DNA of 64,000 bases, from the NCBI GenBank assembly GCA_050015055.1, contig JBEKCD010000004.1:1-64000 (forward strand), given 5' to 3'. The stretch is from JBEKCD01 sp050015055. Its GTDB lineage: Archaea; Thermoproteota; Bathyarchaeia; Bathyarchaeales; Bathycorpusculaceae. Position numbers and translations under genes: made by a program. Under the pieces are notes generated by a model, which ran no database searches, was not told the DNA's origin, and worked only from the letters and a program-made list of their open reading frames with translations. This document shows positions 26,100 through 34,895 of this stretch, in pieces; the stretch's first letter is position 1, and every line of letters starts with the position of its first letter.

Positions 26100-26158
26100 C
26101 CGCCGTTAAGTAATTTATCGTGCCCAGAGAAGACAAACCTCGTAGATTGAGGGCGTGT

Positions 26159-27121
26159 TCACGTTTGCGTCAGGTTTAGATTGAATCTACGTGACAAATT
26201 GTCCAGATCGTGCAGCACGTAGATGAAGACGTAGCCTCTCCACCGGCCCCATCGGTCTCCCGCCATCTTCTTGAGCTTCGGAATGGGGTTACGTGGCGAT
26301 TCTGCCGTTTCTCCAAGAAGGAGCGCGCTGAATATCTTTGCGCTCCAGACGTCTAGGGCGAACCCAGAATGGGGTAATACAATGTCTGCGGAGTACTCTC
26401 CTATCCCGTTCAGCTCCATGAGCTTGGCTCTTGCCTCCTGAGCCGGCATCTCTTCAAGTTCCTGAAGCGACGCAAAACCCGCTCGCAGAGTTTCCGCTAT
26501 GTCTTTGAGAAATCTTGCCCTGTAACCAAGCTTGCACTTCTGCTCAAGCTCCTCGACTTCAACATTTGCTATCCTTTCCGCTGAAGGCCAGTACGAGATG
26601 TTCTTTCCATCGAAACCTACTCTGTCGCCGTACTCTCTTATCAACGAGTTCATCATCTGATTGCTCCTCGTTATCGGAGCCATCTGCAAGGTTACTGCCA
26701 AGATGAGACGCTGGAAGATGTCAGGCTGTTTCGTGTTTCTCATTCCATACAGATCTTTCACCAAGACCTTGACAAGCGTGTCACGCTCAGCAAGCGCATA
26801 GAATTCTCTAATATGCTCTCTAAGATTCAGCATCCATGCTACAGTTTTCAACAACTCGCTTCTTTCGCTTGTCCCGAGCTCCTGGTGGGAGTATATCTTG
26901 CAAGATATCTCTGGTTTCTCGACTGTTCCAACAGACCTCAATTTCAGCCCGAACAGTTTTCCAGTAGGCATCCTCACGGCAGTCCATAGCACGCCTTTCT
27001 CGAATATTTCGAAGGGTGTTGAAAACGGCCACCCGGCGGGTTTGTGGACTGTGAGCGCAAAATCATACGGAGGAAGCGCCTTGAGCCTCAATTTCAAAGA
27101 ACAAACCATATCGTTGAACAT
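26159..27121 (-). CDS. HhH-GPD DNA glycosylase (AlkA/OGG-like), 320 aa
   Basis: ATG 27121 is chosen; the frame extends to 27325 but that part overlaps the methyltransferase gene. The N-terminal beta domain is followed by a helical domain with LILAVTLQMAPITRSNQMMN, then the hairpin LMELNGIGEYSADIVL and FALDVWSA with the catalytic aspartate. The hairpin has Tyr where bifunctional OGG enzymes have Lys, which suggests a monofunctional alkyl-base glycosylase (inference). It removes damaged bases in base excision repair. Confidence 0.85.
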   Translation of the reverse strand: MFNDMVCSLKLRLKALPPYDFALTVHKPAGWPFSTPFEIFEKGVLWTAVRMPTGKLFGLKLRSVGTVEKPEISCKIYSHQELGTSERSELLKTVAWMLNLREHIREFYALAERDTLVKVLVKDLYGMRNTKQPDIFQRLILAVTLQMAPITRSNQMMNSLIREYGDRVGFDGKNISYWPSAERIANVEVEELEQKCKLGYRARFLKDIAETLRAGFASLQELEEMPAQEARAKLMELNGIGEYSADIVLPHSGFALDVWSAKIFSALLLGETAESPRNPIPKLKKMAGDRWGRWRGYVFIYVLHDLDNLSRRFNLNLTQT

Positions 27122-27198
27122 CCAATCGCCTTTCTTACTCGCACGCGTCTTGCAAGCGCCCACGGTCTTTTCTTGGATATTAATCCTGTGTGTGCGTG

Positions 27199-27996
27199 TT
27201 AGGTATCTGAACCGACGGCTTTTGCAATTATGTTCATGCTTGTTAGGGGGCTCATCGGTTGTAGTGTTGACAGATTCCCGTAGGATGCCACGGTTTCCCA
27301 GCCTGCTCTTTTCAGAAGAGAACACAGCTCACTTAGGCTGTAGACGTGATGCATGATTTCGGCATTGTTTATGAATTCTAAATTTTCGCCGCTTCTTTTA
27401 TAGAAGGTCCAGGAAGTATGGGCTTGCGCTGTTATTGGGTCATACTTCCTGTTCTCCAACATCACGATGTCGTCCAACTCGACGTAAGAATTGGGGGCAA
27501 ACTTGAGCGAAAGAAATTCAGTATGGAGGGTTTCAGCTATGAACAAGATTGCGCCTTCCCTCGAAAGCTGCCGAGCCTGTTTGAAAATGCTTAGATCAAC
27601 TTTTTCCTGATAGAACCCAATAGAGGTCCAGACGTTGACGATTACATCGAAAGGCTTTGAATTAGGTCCAACGACTTCTTTCAACTTTCTCACATCGCCC
27701 TCCAGAAAAGTGACAAGGCCTGAAACCCTGTGCTCTCTCGCTTTTCTTCTGGCGTCGTCCAGAAAGGCTTTTGATATGTCGACTCCGACAGAGGTGAAGC
27801 CCTTCTTGGCCATGTAGATGGAAGTTCGACCGTTTCCACAGCATAAGTCGAGCACTTTGCCCGACTTGATCCCGAAATTGTCAAGCACTTTCACGATTCC
27901 GTTGACAAGCTGCTCGGTCCTGGCCCATCTCTGGTTCATAATCTTCAAGAAAAGATCGGACCGGTCAATGAACAGCTTGTTTATCCAGTCTCTCAT
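27199..27996 (-). CDS. Class I SAM-dependent methyltransferase, 265 aa
   Basis: Rossmann motif I GKVLDLCCGNGRTSIYMAKK, motif II VGVDIS, post-I VTFLEGDVRKL and motif IV FDVIVNVWTSIGFYQEK. Starts MRDWINKLFIDRSDLFLKIM. It is related to UbiE/YcgJ-like small-molecule methyltransferases; the substrate is unknown. It is followed by the glycosylase on the same strand and preceded by a 440-base region with duplicated 19-base boxes. Confidence 0.85.
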   Translation of the reverse strand: MRDWINKLFIDRSDLFLKIMNQRWARTEQLVNGIVKVLDNFGIKSGKVLDLCCGNGRTSIYMAKKGFTSVGVDISKAFLDDARRKAREHRVSGLVTFLEGDVRKLKEVVGPNSKPFDVIVNVWTSIGFYQEKVDLSIFKQARQLSREGAILFIAETLHTEFLSLKFAPNSYVELDDIVMLENRKYDPITAQAHTSWTFYKRSGENLEFINNAEIMHHVYSLSELCSLLKRAGWETVASYGNLSTLQPMSPLTSMNIIAKAVGSDT

Positions 27997-28118
27997 GCTG
28001 TAGAATGGTGTCCACCTGTTGTAATATGTTTTTCAGGTAGCTCAGCAAGCGCTGCTAATCCAAGTATGCTAAAACAGCTTTTGCATCATGGCCCAGCAAA
28101 GTCGCTCCCCTTTTTCAC

Positions 28119-28137
28119 TTGTAATGTCAGATGTAAT
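28119..28137. repeat. 19-base direct repeat, copy 1
   Basis: TTGTAATGTCAGATGTAAT, identical to 28207-28225, 88 bases apart. Lies 123 bases upstream of the methyltransferase start. Confidence 0.6.
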
Positions 28138-28206
28138 CTGTAAATGTAACAAACCATGGAGAAAAACAGGCTGAAAGACTGTTCAGAGTGGACTCAGCCC
28201 TTTTAT

Positions 28207-28225
28207 TTGTAATGTCAGATGTAAT
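28207..28225. repeat. 19-base direct repeat, copy 2
   Basis: Identical to 28119-28137; both copies follow a C/T-rich run. Could be an activator or repressor box, or the ends of a lost insert. Confidence 0.6.
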
Positions 28226-28270
28226 TTTCAATGTATTAGTCAGGGACAGTAGGCAGTGCCCGTGGCACAA

Positions 28271-28327
28271 AATCAGAATGGTCAGGTCTGGCAGACTTAC
28301 TTCGGAGTTGCCGTCTACATTGCGCGC
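28271..28327 (-). pseudogene. Dockerin-like relic
   Basis: From the GC tract at 28322-28329 the minus frame reads NVDGNSEVSLPDLTILI. This matches half of a type I dockerin calcium loop (D-x-D-G-x-x-x-x-x-D-L). The reading then decays (LCHGHCLLSLTN). No start or rest of gene. Intact relatives are at 53.7 and 57.0 kb. Confidence 0.5.
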
Positions 28328-28329
28328 GC
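28322..28329. repeat. GC tract at break of dockerin relic
   Basis: GCGCGCGC; a second run GCGCGCG lies at 28415-28421 next to the acetyltransferase stop. Confidence 0.6.
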
Positions 28330-28437
28330 TGATTGAAGCGATGATTTCGAACATAGATAAGATTCCAAGCATGCGACGCGCCTTCCATGCAAACGTGCAA
28401 ATGCCACGAACACAGCGCGCGTTGACTTGCCTCTGGC

Positions 28438-29331
28438 TCAGCCGTTTTTCAGCTTCTTGCGCATGATTTTTCTGATATTGTCCACCTGAAAGCCTAACGT
28501 GCGCAGCAAAGTGATGGAGGAAATGTTCTCTTCCGAAGTCCCCAGTCTGACCGAGTTCATTCCTTTTTCGAACAGAAAATTCATGGCTTGAGCCGTGAGT
28601 GCTGACGCCAGATGCTTGTTTCGAAATTCGGGGAGAGTGGTGGCTGGACCGAGATAACCCCGCTTGAGATGCAGATACTTGTTGTAATCCGTGTCCGGCC
28701 TCGCTACAACGGCGGACACGATCCTCTCGCCAGTCTCAGCGACTTGAACCCAGTCCTCTCTGAACGGCGGGTCCTCAAACTTCCAACTTTCAACAGCTCC
28801 AAGTTCTAGTCTACGCCAACCGAACCCAGTGTTCATTGCTTCGACGAGTTTTCCCTCCTCTCCGACTCTTAAGCTTCGAATCTTGATACCTTCGGCGATT
28901 TTTGATACCGGTTTCAGGCGGTCGAGTTTTGCGGACATTCGCAGCCAACCGGGATTCAGGTCATAGCCTCGATTAATCCAATCGTTGATTCTCAAGCTTC
29001 CTTCATCAACCGTTGTTATTACAGTGTCGCCCTCGGCCTTTCTCTCAACCGCGTTTACGAGCATGTTTTCAACGGTTCTTCGGTCAGATCCTTTGCGAGC
29101 GGCGAGCCATGAGATGTTCTCTTCCGACCGTTCCTCAGGATGAGTTCCGATGAGCCCCAACACAGAGCCATTCTCTTCTGCCACAAGAATTCTTATGCCC
29201 CGCCTTCGAATCTGGGACATGACTCTCTCCTCGTTGAACGGAACGAACTCATAGGAGCCCCTGTACTCATCATTTAACAATCTGACGACAGCTTGCAAAT
29301 GTTCATTTGCGAATTCTAAGACCTGAATCAT
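28438..29331 (-). CDS. Two-domain GNAT acetyltransferase, 297 aa
   Basis: N-terminal degenerate GNAT half (VLEFANEHLQAVVRLLNDEY, IRILVAEENGSVLGLIGTHP) and a C-terminal GNAT half with GYLGPATTLPEFRNKHLASA (acetyl-CoA loop) and SSITLLRTLGFQVDN. The tandem layout resembles mycothiol synthase-like proteins, but the substrate is not predictable. Starts at ATG 29331. A coding-dense minus-strand run of acetyltransferases and a phosphorylase continues to the right. Confidence 0.8.
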   Translation of the reverse strand: MIQVLEFANEHLQAVVRLLNDEYRGSYEFVPFNEERVMSQIRRRGIRILVAEENGSVLGLIGTHPEERSEENISWLAARKGSDRRTVENMLVNAVERKAEGDTVITTVDEGSLRINDWINRGYDLNPGWLRMSAKLDRLKPVSKIAEGIKIRSLRVGEEGKLVEAMNTGFGWRRLELGAVESWKFEDPPFREDWVQVAETGERIVSAVVARPDTDYNKYLHLKRGYLGPATTLPEFRNKHLASALTAQAMNFLFEKGMNSVRLGTSEENISSITLLRTLGFQVDNIRKIMRKKLKNG

Positions 29332-29428
29332 TTCGCCTACAGCAGGAGATGATACAAGCTATAAACTTTTGGCCAACAACGCGTGCTATGATATGTTGGG
29401 TCTGATGTGCGGTGGCGCACAGGCGCGC

Positions 29429-30052
29429 TTATTGTTTTTGAAGAATTTCCCTGGGTTCATACGTTCGCGGATGGTAGAGTGGATGTGCAGTGCAGGAGGT
29501 CGTGCCTTCTAACAGTTTTTGCTTGTTCCAGGTTGGCGGTTTTGCGTTCTTGGCATTTGGCCTCCACATCAGGTATATCTTGAAAGCTTGCATGCGTTTT
29601 GTCTTGTGCGCTACGGTGATACAGTCTAGGGGTTTGAAGCCCAGTTTTTCCATTTGGTCCTTCTTGAACCATGGACTCCAATGATTTTCCAAGGCTATAG
29701 TTGCGAAACCTGAGGCTTCTTTTTCGCTCGCCACCATGTCCTCGATAAGCCGTTTCCCGAAGTCATGGCCTCCCGCCTTCCTCAAGACCCATATGCAATT
29801 CAGCACGGTCACGTCGTCGCCAATTATCGGATAATAGGACACTATTGCGGGTGAGTATTCAATCTGCCCCACAACTTGCTCATTCAAGAGAAGAAGTTTC
29901 TTGTGAAAACCTTTGGGAACGGCCTTTTCGAGATATTCCATTCTTTCCTTACACTGTTTTGATGGTGGGCCTACAATACACCTGTAGAGGTATTTCCTGT
30001 ATTCATCAGCCTTGGTTATGTCAACAATTCTTGCTTGAGAAGTAGGCTTCAT
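29429..30052 (-). CDS. GNAT-family acetyltransferase, 207 aa
   Basis: VVGQIEYSPAIVSYYPIIGD and VLNCIWVLRKAGGHDFGKRL form the acetyl-CoA binding core, followed by GFATIALENHWSPWFKKDQM and EKLGFKPLDCITVAHKTKRM. The tail NAKPPTWNKQKLLEG contains a conserved-looking P-x-W. ATG 30052 is chosen; a TTG at 30109 would add 19 residues. Its stop TAA is followed directly by GCGCGC. Substrate unknown. Confidence 0.75.
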   Translation of the reverse strand: MKPTSQARIVDITKADEYRKYLYRCIVGPPSKQCKERMEYLEKAVPKGFHKKLLLLNEQVVGQIEYSPAIVSYYPIIGDDVTVLNCIWVLRKAGGHDFGKRLIEDMVASEKEASGFATIALENHWSPWFKKDQMEKLGFKPLDCITVAHKTKRMQAFKIYLMWRPNAKNAKPPTWNKQKLLEGTTSCTAHPLYHPRTYEPREILQKQ

Positions 30053-30215
30053 GTTTTTAGGGCTTAGTTGTTGCGATGATTTATGATTTCCTACGTGCGC
30101 CTCAATCAAAATACCCTAGGCGAGCTTGATTTGGCAAAAGTGAGGAGGAATCGGGGTTCTGGGCGCGTGCGTTTCTGAATAAAGAGATTGATAGACTGGG
30201 CGCATCAGCTTGTTT

Positions 30216-30980
30216 TCATAACTCCCTTTCAATGACGCTTGCCACACTTTTTAAGAGTGTTGGCAGTTTTCCGTAGACCTTGCGTTTTCTTTTGATGTCA
30301 TCCTCGGGGATGTCGTCGAGGAAGCTTTTGTGTGCTATTGGGTTGTCAGAAACGACGTGGAATGATGAGACTCTTAAGCCCGCACTTGTTGCCTCCTTGT
30401 GCAGGTGAAAGGTTTCCATATCTACCGCGGAAAGACTTTGGGATTTGGCATATGAGAAGAACTCGGAGTCTTCGCACGTTACAGAATCAACCGTGCAAAG
30501 CGTGCCATAGTGCAGCGAAATGGTGTTTTTTACGCAAAAATCTTCCATTTCACTCTTGTAAGCAGAATAGAGCTCCTGAGAGTAGCCGACGCTGTTTCTC
30601 GCGTCTGAGGCGAAGGGCGGCCCAAGACAACTGGTCGGGACTAGTATGTCACCGATTTGAATCTCTCTTCTTAATGCACCGGCCAACCCTACGCCTACGA
30701 TGTTTCTGCATCGAAATTTTGTCAAGAGCCTAATCACGTCTGTGACCTCGGCGGAGCCGCTGCCCACTGACAGTAACGTAACTTCAGAACCGCCACATCG
30801 CATGACTGAAAGATTCCACCAACCTGCATTCCTCTTTACAATGCATTTCTGTCTGTTGAGTCTTCTGAAGAACCATGGAATCCCAAGCGTCATTATTACC
30901 GTTCCTTTGATGTCGCTTGGTGAACTGCCGAAAAACACCTTGCCGATTCTTTCAGCCTTGAAGTTCATGATTACGCTCAT
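30216..30980 (-). CDS. Nucleoside phosphorylase (PNP/UDP family), 254 aa
   Basis: ATG 30980 has GGTTGA five bases upstream. Motifs: VTLLSVGSGSAEVTDVIRLL, NIVGVGLAGALRREIQIGDI (phosphate/ribose loop) and LSAVDMETFHLHKEATSAGL (the M-E of the ribose-binding site). The family cleaves purine or uridine nucleosides with phosphate in salvage. The base preference cannot be read. Confidence 0.85.
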   Translation of the reverse strand: MSVIMNFKAERIGKVFFGSSPSDIKGTVIMTLGIPWFFRRLNRQKCIVKRNAGWWNLSVMRCGGSEVTLLSVGSGSAEVTDVIRLLTKFRCRNIVGVGLAGALRREIQIGDILVPTSCLGPPFASDARNSVGYSQELYSAYKSEMEDFCVKNTISLHYGTLCTVDSVTCEDSEFFSYAKSQSLSAVDMETFHLHKEATSAGLRVSSFHVVSDNPIAHKSFLDDIPEDDIKRKRKVYGKLPTLLKSVASVIEREL

Positions 30981-31081
30981 TTTCAACCAGCATTGTTTCT
31001 GTTTGGGGCAAATATGTTTTTTCGTGACATCAATGTGTGTTTGCCACTACGGATGAGAGCGTGCTAGGCGAGGCTGCGGTT

Positions 31082-32008
31082 TCAGGTTAGGAACAGAATG
31101 GCAACGCCGATGATGGCTACGATAGCTCCTAATATGCCGCGCCAGTTAGTCTTTTCTCGGTAGATTATCCATATCACAGGGATGATGAAGACGGGCATCA
31201 GAGACATCAACGTTTGAGCTATGCCTGCCTGCGTGTCGGCCACAGCGACCATTGAGAGCGTCATGCCCAAGAAGGGTCCGACAACCGCACCTGCCGCGGT
31301 GTATTTGATTCCCTCCTTGTCCTTCACAGCCCGTTGTAATGCCGGCAGTTTTCCCGCGAAGACAGCACACGTCCACACGAACACGCCCGCGAGCAACATC
31401 CGTATCAGGGCCACGGACACAGGATTCATCGCCACGGGCACGCCAAAGTACATTCCCTTCTTTGAGAGGACAACGCCGAAACCTTGGCCCATTGCGGAAA
31501 TCAGAGCGAAGAACACTCCCAGAGTCTTCCGATTCTTTGCGGCGAGGTTCTGTTCCGATTTCTCTTCCCTTTCCAGTATGACCACGAAAATGCCTGACAG
31601 CGTGACCGCTATTCCAAGTGTGGCCAGTGGCGAGAGCGGTTCTCCAAGCATGAAGTACGCGGCTAATGCCGCAAATATGGGGGCTGAGGCTTGCACTAGG
31701 ACTGTACGTCGCGGACCGATTGTAACGTACGCGGCAAACAACCCGAAATCGCCGATGCCAAGCCCAACAACGCCGCTCAGACCCACCCAGAACCACTGCC
31801 CACTGCTCGCAAGAGGCAACAGCGTGCCCAGCAAAACGACGTGCGCACAAACCAGAAGCCCTATGGCCATCATCGTACGATAGACATTCACACTGAACGA
31901 GCCGAACCTTCTGCCAGCAGACGTGAAAAAGAGAGAGCTAGCCGTCCAAAGACATGAAGTGAGAATCGCGGCTGACTCTCCCAAGAGACTCGAATCCAAA
32001 CTCGTCAC
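31082..32008 (-). CDS. EamA/DMT-family transporter, 308 aa
   Basis: Ten hydrophobic helices as two five-helix EamA repeats: one with AAILTSCLWTASSLFFTSAG and PIFAALAAYFMLGEPLSPLA, the other with GVFFALISAMGQGFGVVLSK and PVFIIPVIWIIYREKTNWRG. The G-E-P and E-K-x-x-W positions at helix ends are family hallmarks. Export of amino acids or metabolites is usual; substrate unknown. Divergent from the methyltransferase at 32146. Confidence 0.9.
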   Translation of the reverse strand: MTSLDSSLLGESAAILTSCLWTASSLFFTSAGRRFGSFSVNVYRTMMAIGLLVCAHVVLLGTLLPLASSGQWFWVGLSGVVGLGIGDFGLFAAYVTIGPRRTVLVQASAPIFAALAAYFMLGEPLSPLATLGIAVTLSGIFVVILEREEKSEQNLAAKNRKTLGVFFALISAMGQGFGVVLSKKGMYFGVPVAMNPVSVALIRMLLAGVFVWTCAVFAGKLPALQRAVKDKEGIKYTAAGAVVGPFLGMTLSMVAVADTQAGIAQTLMSLMPVFIIPVIWIIYREKTNWRGILGAIVAIIGVAILFLT

Positions 32009-32145
32009 TTTTAGACTAGACGAACACGATTCTGATCACCTTAAACCTTTCTCGTCATTTGAGCAGTTCAGAACAGCGCATGTGCAGAGTGCTCTACGCG
32101 CGGTCTAGAGTATGCTTATCGGGTAAGAGAGACAATGCTCTAGAC

Positions 32146-32919
32146 ATGGAAATCTACAGGAATCCGGCGTACTATGAGATCGCATTCAGTTTCTTTGACG
32201 TCAAGAAGCAGGTTGACACGTTCGAGCTTGTAATCAAGAAGTTTAGCAAGATAAAGGTGAAACGTTTTCTTGACGTTGCCTGTGGCCCAAGCCTGCAGCT
32301 GAGAGAGCTTGCAAGGAGAGGATATGAAGCAGTCGGGTTGGACTCTTCTCCTCAAATGCTGAGATACCTGTCGGAGAAAGCAAAGGAAGAGGGACTTAGA
32401 ATCGAGACTGTGCAAGCGGATATGTGCAGCTTTAGACTCGCGAAGAAAGTGGATTTTGCGTTTATTATGATGGGTTCTTTGGTTGTTGAGTCTAATGAAC
32501 GGTTCATCGATCATCTGGATTCTGTAGCCTGCTCCTTGAAAAGAGGAGGCTTGTACTTCATTCAGAACAAGATTGTCGATTGGACGAGAACTGCAGAACA
32601 AAGCTGGATAATGGAAAAAGAGGGAGTCTCGGTTAAAACGACCTATTCATTCACCTATTGGAAGGACACGCTGAACCAGATTTACACAGAAAAGGGCATG
32701 CTTGAAGTCAATGACCAAGGACAGACGAAGAGGCTAGTTAGCGAAGAAGATTTGAAGCTCATCTTTCCACAAGAATTCAAGACACTCATAAAACTTCAGA
32801 ACAGATTCGAGTTTCTCGGTTGGTGGGAAGGAACTGAAAGCACATGGTTCCTCGATAAGCCCTTGGAGAAGACCAAACCCCTGAATAACATAAACATGGT
32901 CCTCCTTAGAAAAAGATAA
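32146..32919 (+). CDS. Class I SAM-dependent methyltransferase, 257 aa
   Basis: ATG 32146 chosen (MEIYRNPAYYEIAFSFFDVK), since upstream residues of the longer frame are not protein-like. Motif I is KRFLDVACGPSLQLRELARR, then AVGLDSSPQMLRYLSEKAKE and IETVQADMCSFRLAKKVDFA. The C-terminal half is a beta-rich lid (YSFTYWKDTLNQIYTEKGML). It belongs to the broad UbiE-like group; no defined substrate. Confidence 0.85.
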   Translation: MEIYRNPAYYEIAFSFFDVKKQVDTFELVIKKFSKIKVKRFLDVACGPSLQLRELARRGYEAVGLDSSPQMLRYLSEKAKEEGLRIETVQADMCSFRLAKKVDFAFIMMGSLVVESNERFIDHLDSVACSLKRGGLYFIQNKIVDWTRTAEQSWIMEKEGVSVKTTYSFTYWKDTLNQIYTEKGMLEVNDQGQTKRLVSEEDLKLIFPQEFKTLIKLQNRFEFLGWWEGTESTWFLDKPLEKTKPLNNINMVLLRKR

Positions 32920-33062
32920 TCCGTCACCTTAATGGTGGTCGAGGAGGCTTTTTAGAGAATTGCCCGGCGGCGTTGGCTTTATCTGATAAACTTGAGCAGG
33001 CTCGGAATTCGACCAAACCGGGCCGTGAAGAACGATGTTGGAGGTGTGCGCGTTGGATGTTG

Positions 33063-34328
33063 TTAGACGACGGCGCGGGTGTATTTGCTGACCAAGTCCT
33101 TTTTGTTCACGGCGTTGAGCTGCTTGAAAAGGAAATCAAATTTGCTCTCGACTTCCGCTGCAATCGCGTCGCGGGTTTTTTGCGGCAGACTCATAATCTC
33201 TTTCTTGAACGGACCTAGCGCCTTCTTTCTGGTTTTGTATAGGAATTGTTCCTCTGTTTCGCCCTGTTTAGCCTCGTTTGCGGCGTTGATTTTTAGCCAT
33301 TCGTAGATTCTCTTCTTGAGATCTAAGGGAAAGTGTTTTGATTCGTAAATCATGTTCTGAAACTCCGTGGCCAGGTGCACTTCAGCGGTCTCGCATTCAA
33401 CGAATTTGTGGAATGCCTCAGGAGGCAAGGTTGATGCTCCGTGCTGCACGGCTCCTGCCAACCCGTATTTTCGGCGGGCAATCTCTGAGAGAGTCTTCAG
33501 AGTGTTGAAGTCAAGGTTTACGTGGGCAACTGAGCCGTCTGGCAGGACTACGCCCCCGTGAGTCGTTCCAGTCTGAACTGAAATCTTGCTTATTCCCGCT
33601 AATCCGTTCGGCAGCCTCTCCTCAAGGCCTGCCATAAACACGTCCAGGTCTTCCGGCGTAGAATTTTGATGCCCAATCTCGCCTATCTCTCCGCCCACTG
33701 AAACGGTAATCCCTTTCGGCTCGATGCTGCGGATGAACTGGGTGAGTTTTGCACAGACTTCGTAGTTCAGGACCTGTTGTTCCTTTAAATCGGGCTTGGA
33801 TAAGTCAACGAGGGTTGACGAGTCGATGTCGATATTGTAGAAACCTGAGCTTATTGCATCGGCGATCAGTGCCTTCAGGTTTTCTACTTCTTTGTCTGGG
33901 TTTTCCTTGTATTTCGCGGTGTTAGCCTGAAAATGGTCGCCTTGAATGAATATGGGGCCAGAGTATCTTTCCTTTATCGCTGCTGCTAGGACTGCGCTTG
34001 AATATTCTGTCGGCAGTTGATTGGTGTAGCCCATCTCCGACCGGGCAATCTCAAAGATGAACGCGCCGGAACCGTTTTTCTCAGCTACTCTGAATATCGC
34101 GCGAGCCAAGTCGTAGGTCATGCTCCGAAGGTTTATCGCGGGAACTGTGAAACCTTTGAATTCTCCCCTGCCCCGAGCCATATAGAACCCATAGATGCTC
34201 GCCGAGTAGATCCCTTCCATGTGAGCAACGTCAAAAATGGTCTTGGCCAACTTCTTCTTTTGCGCTGAATCGTCGGTCGCGACCAGTCCCGTTATGGTTT
34301 TGTCAACATCAAACGACTCTTTTTCCAT
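33063..34328 (-). CDS. Class II (zinc) fructose-bisphosphate aldolase-like, 421 aa
   Basis: Catalytic and metal residues visible in order: GPIFIQGDHFQAN (metal His), VSVGGEIGEIGH, TGTTHGGVVLPDGS (His) and GLAGAVQHGASTLPPEAFHK (His). The C-terminal ~60 residues after KINAANEAKQGETEEQ are an extension. It would make or cleave fructose- or tagatose-1,6-bisphosphate in glycolysis/gluconeogenesis. Archaea more often use class I or FBPA/P enzymes, so a class II enzyme is notable. RpiA lies at 56 kb. Confidence 0.85.
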   Translation of the reverse strand: MEKESFDVDKTITGLVATDDSAQKKKLAKTIFDVAHMEGIYSASIYGFYMARGRGEFKGFTVPAINLRSMTYDLARAIFRVAEKNGSGAFIFEIARSEMGYTNQLPTEYSSAVLAAAIKERYSGPIFIQGDHFQANTAKYKENPDKEVENLKALIADAISSGFYNIDIDSSTLVDLSKPDLKEQQVLNYEVCAKLTQFIRSIEPKGITVSVGGEIGEIGHQNSTPEDLDVFMAGLEERLPNGLAGISKISVQTGTTHGGVVLPDGSVAHVNLDFNTLKTLSEIARRKYGLAGAVQHGASTLPPEAFHKFVECETAEVHLATEFQNMIYESKHFPLDLKKRIYEWLKINAANEAKQGETEEQFLYKTRKKALGPFKKEIMSLPQKTRDAIAAEVESKFDFLFKQLNAVNKKDLVSKYTRAVV

Positions 34329-34531
34329 AATGTTCTCACTCCTCAGACCAATGTTCGATCTTCTAGACTCGAATTCCTCTGTTTGAATATTAAATTAGTG
34401 GTTGCTTGGGGCACACGCGCATCTTTGAGCTTCCACGCGTTGTTAGGATCTTGCATCCGAAAACGTGGCCAATGAGGGGCTGGACTCATCAGAAACGTAC
34501 GTATCCTCAAGGTTGATCGCTCTCTCAATTA

Positions 34532-34539
34532 GCGCGCGC
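34532..34539. repeat. GC tract at break of helical relic
   Basis: TTAGCGCGCGCTTC; relic frame starts inside it. Confidence 0.6.
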
Positions 34540-34616
34540 TTCTAAGAATAGACGGAGAACAAATCAAAGAACTTGAAAGAGCGAAGGAAGAGGTTCGAGA
34601 ACTTGCAGAAAAATGA
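34533..34616 (+). pseudogene. 3' relic, helical C-terminus
   Basis: Beginning at the GCGCGCGC (34532-34539), the frame reads LLRIDGEQIKELERAKEEVR then ELAEK and stops. A charged amphipathic helix of coding character with no start and no upstream part, the same arrangement as other relics at GC tracts. The rest of 34329-34840 holds no gene. Confidence 0.4.
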
Positions 34617-34895
34617 CTCAGAAGAGCTGACCGGGCTCTGGTCGAAGATGACAGATTAGCTTTAGTACAGACATAAAGCCCGCGTTTTTGATAGTGCCCT
34701 TTCTTCTTCGCAGAGTGGAGCATTCTCCATGCCAAGGCGTGCTTTTGCAGTATGCTTCTCTCTGTTTCTGTGTTCATCGAATAGTTGCGAGTGGTGAGAC
34801 AGAAATTCGGTTAAGTTGTGGATTTTGAGATTTGGCGTGTGCGATAAATTAAAATGTTGGGGGCCGATAAGTGGGATTCGTTGCGGGTGGTTCTG

